A stretch of DNA of 8,664 nucleotides from an uncultured Erythrobacteraceae bacterium (lineage in GTDB: Bacteria > Pseudomonadota > Alphaproteobacteria > Sphingomonadales > Sphingomonadaceae). The notes under the pieces are model-generated. The model saw only the letters and a program-made list of their open reading frames with translations. It was not told the origin of the DNA and did no database searches. This document shows, one piece after another, positions 8,197 to 8,664 of this stretch. Positions within the stretch are counted from its first letter, which is position 1. Every line of letters begins with the position of its first letter. The stretch covers positions 1 through 8,664 of the forward strand of contig CAMLQG010000113.1 in assembly GCA_946482075.1 (NCBI GenBank), given 5' to 3'. The translations under genes and the position numbers were made by a program.

Positions 8197-8664
8197 GCGG
8201 GCCTGATGCAGGGCGCAGGTCCGGCGAGGTGTTCACGCTCGGCTTCAACTGGCGCGGCGCATGGGCGATCTATGTCTATGAGCTGTCGCGCGCCTGGCGG
8301 ACCTTCTTCCAGACGATCGTCGCCCCGGTGCTGACGACATCGCTCTATTTCATCGTCTTCGGCGCGGCGATCGGCGGGCGGATCGACGAAGTGGGCGGCG
8401 TGCCTTACGCCGCCTTCATCGTGCCCGGCCTGCTGCTGCTGACGCTGCTGAGCGAAACCACCGCGAATGCCAGCTTCGGGATCTACATGCCGCGCTTCAC
8501 CGGCGCGATCTTCGAGCTGCTTTCCGCTCCCGTGGGTTTCGCGGAAACGCTGATCGGCTTCGTCGGCGCGGCCGCCACCAAGTCGCTGATCATTTCCGCG
8601 ATCATTCTCGTCACCGCGCGAATCTTCGTTGACTACACGATCGTCCATCCGGTGTGGACGGTGT
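8193..8664 (+). CDS. ABC-2 type transporter permease, 5' part cut by window end
   Basis: The frame opens with an ATG that overlaps the ATPase stop (ATGA) and runs off the window end with 157 codons visible. After a polar N-terminus of about 40 residues there are hydrophobic segments near 42-61 ([20 protein letters not shown]), 72-88 and 117-143. The amphipathic stretch with [18 protein letters not shown] (98-115) resembles the ABC2_membrane family, where a similar FEELLSAPVS-type sequence is typical of YadH- and NodJ-like exporters. The protein would form the membrane channel paired with the preceding ATPase in the inner membrane. Its substrate could be a lipid, polysaccharide or drug and is not identifiable. 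No frameshift is visible; the missing C-terminal half is due only to the window edge. Confidence 0.9.

Overview
The window is a GC-rich stretch of bacterial chromosome (by eye well above 60% G+C, with G/C-rich third codon positions). It most likely comes from an alphaproteobacterium of the Sphingomonadales (Sphingomonas, Sphingobium or Novosphingobium type). That placement rests on the gene complement (xseB-ispA next to coaD, a secreted cyclophilin and queA) and on two intergenic palindromes whose sequences I recall as dispersed repeats in sphingomonad genomes. It is an inference, not a database result.

Layout. At the left edge is the 3' part of an MscS-family mechanosensitive channel gene on the plus strand. 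It converges on purL (minus strand), and a perfect 12-bp-stem palindrome lies between the two stop codons. purL is divergent from a plus-strand series that runs to the right edge: a 149-residue membrane protein of unknown function, xseB (exonuclease VII small subunit), ispA (farnesyl diphosphate synthase), coaD (phosphopantetheine adenylyltransferase), a signal-peptide-bearing cyclophilin, queA (queuosine synthesis), an ABC transporter ATPase, and its ABC-2 permease, which is cut by the window end. Spacing is tight at several points: xseB/ispA, ispA/coaD (TGATG overlap) and ATPase/permease (ATGA overlap). The longest gene-free stretches are 130 bp (2956-3085) and 118 bp (6067-6184). The second is largely filled by a 90-bp imperfect palindrome.

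How the genes fit together. Most are housekeeping: purine synthesis (purL), DNA repair (xseB), isoprenoid precursors (ispA), coenzyme A (coaD), envelope protein folding (the cyclophilin) and tRNA modification (queA). The MscS protein and the ABC-2 exporter are envelope proteins. The shared direction and tight junctions suggest co-transcription of xseB-ispA-coaD and of the ATPase-permease pair, but no single pathway links the cluster.

I found no phage, plasmid, insertion sequence, CRISPR, tRNA or rRNA, and no convincing new biological system. The items most worth a second look are the two palindromic repeats, the unknown membrane protein, and start-site questions at the cyclophilin and ABC ATPase genes.
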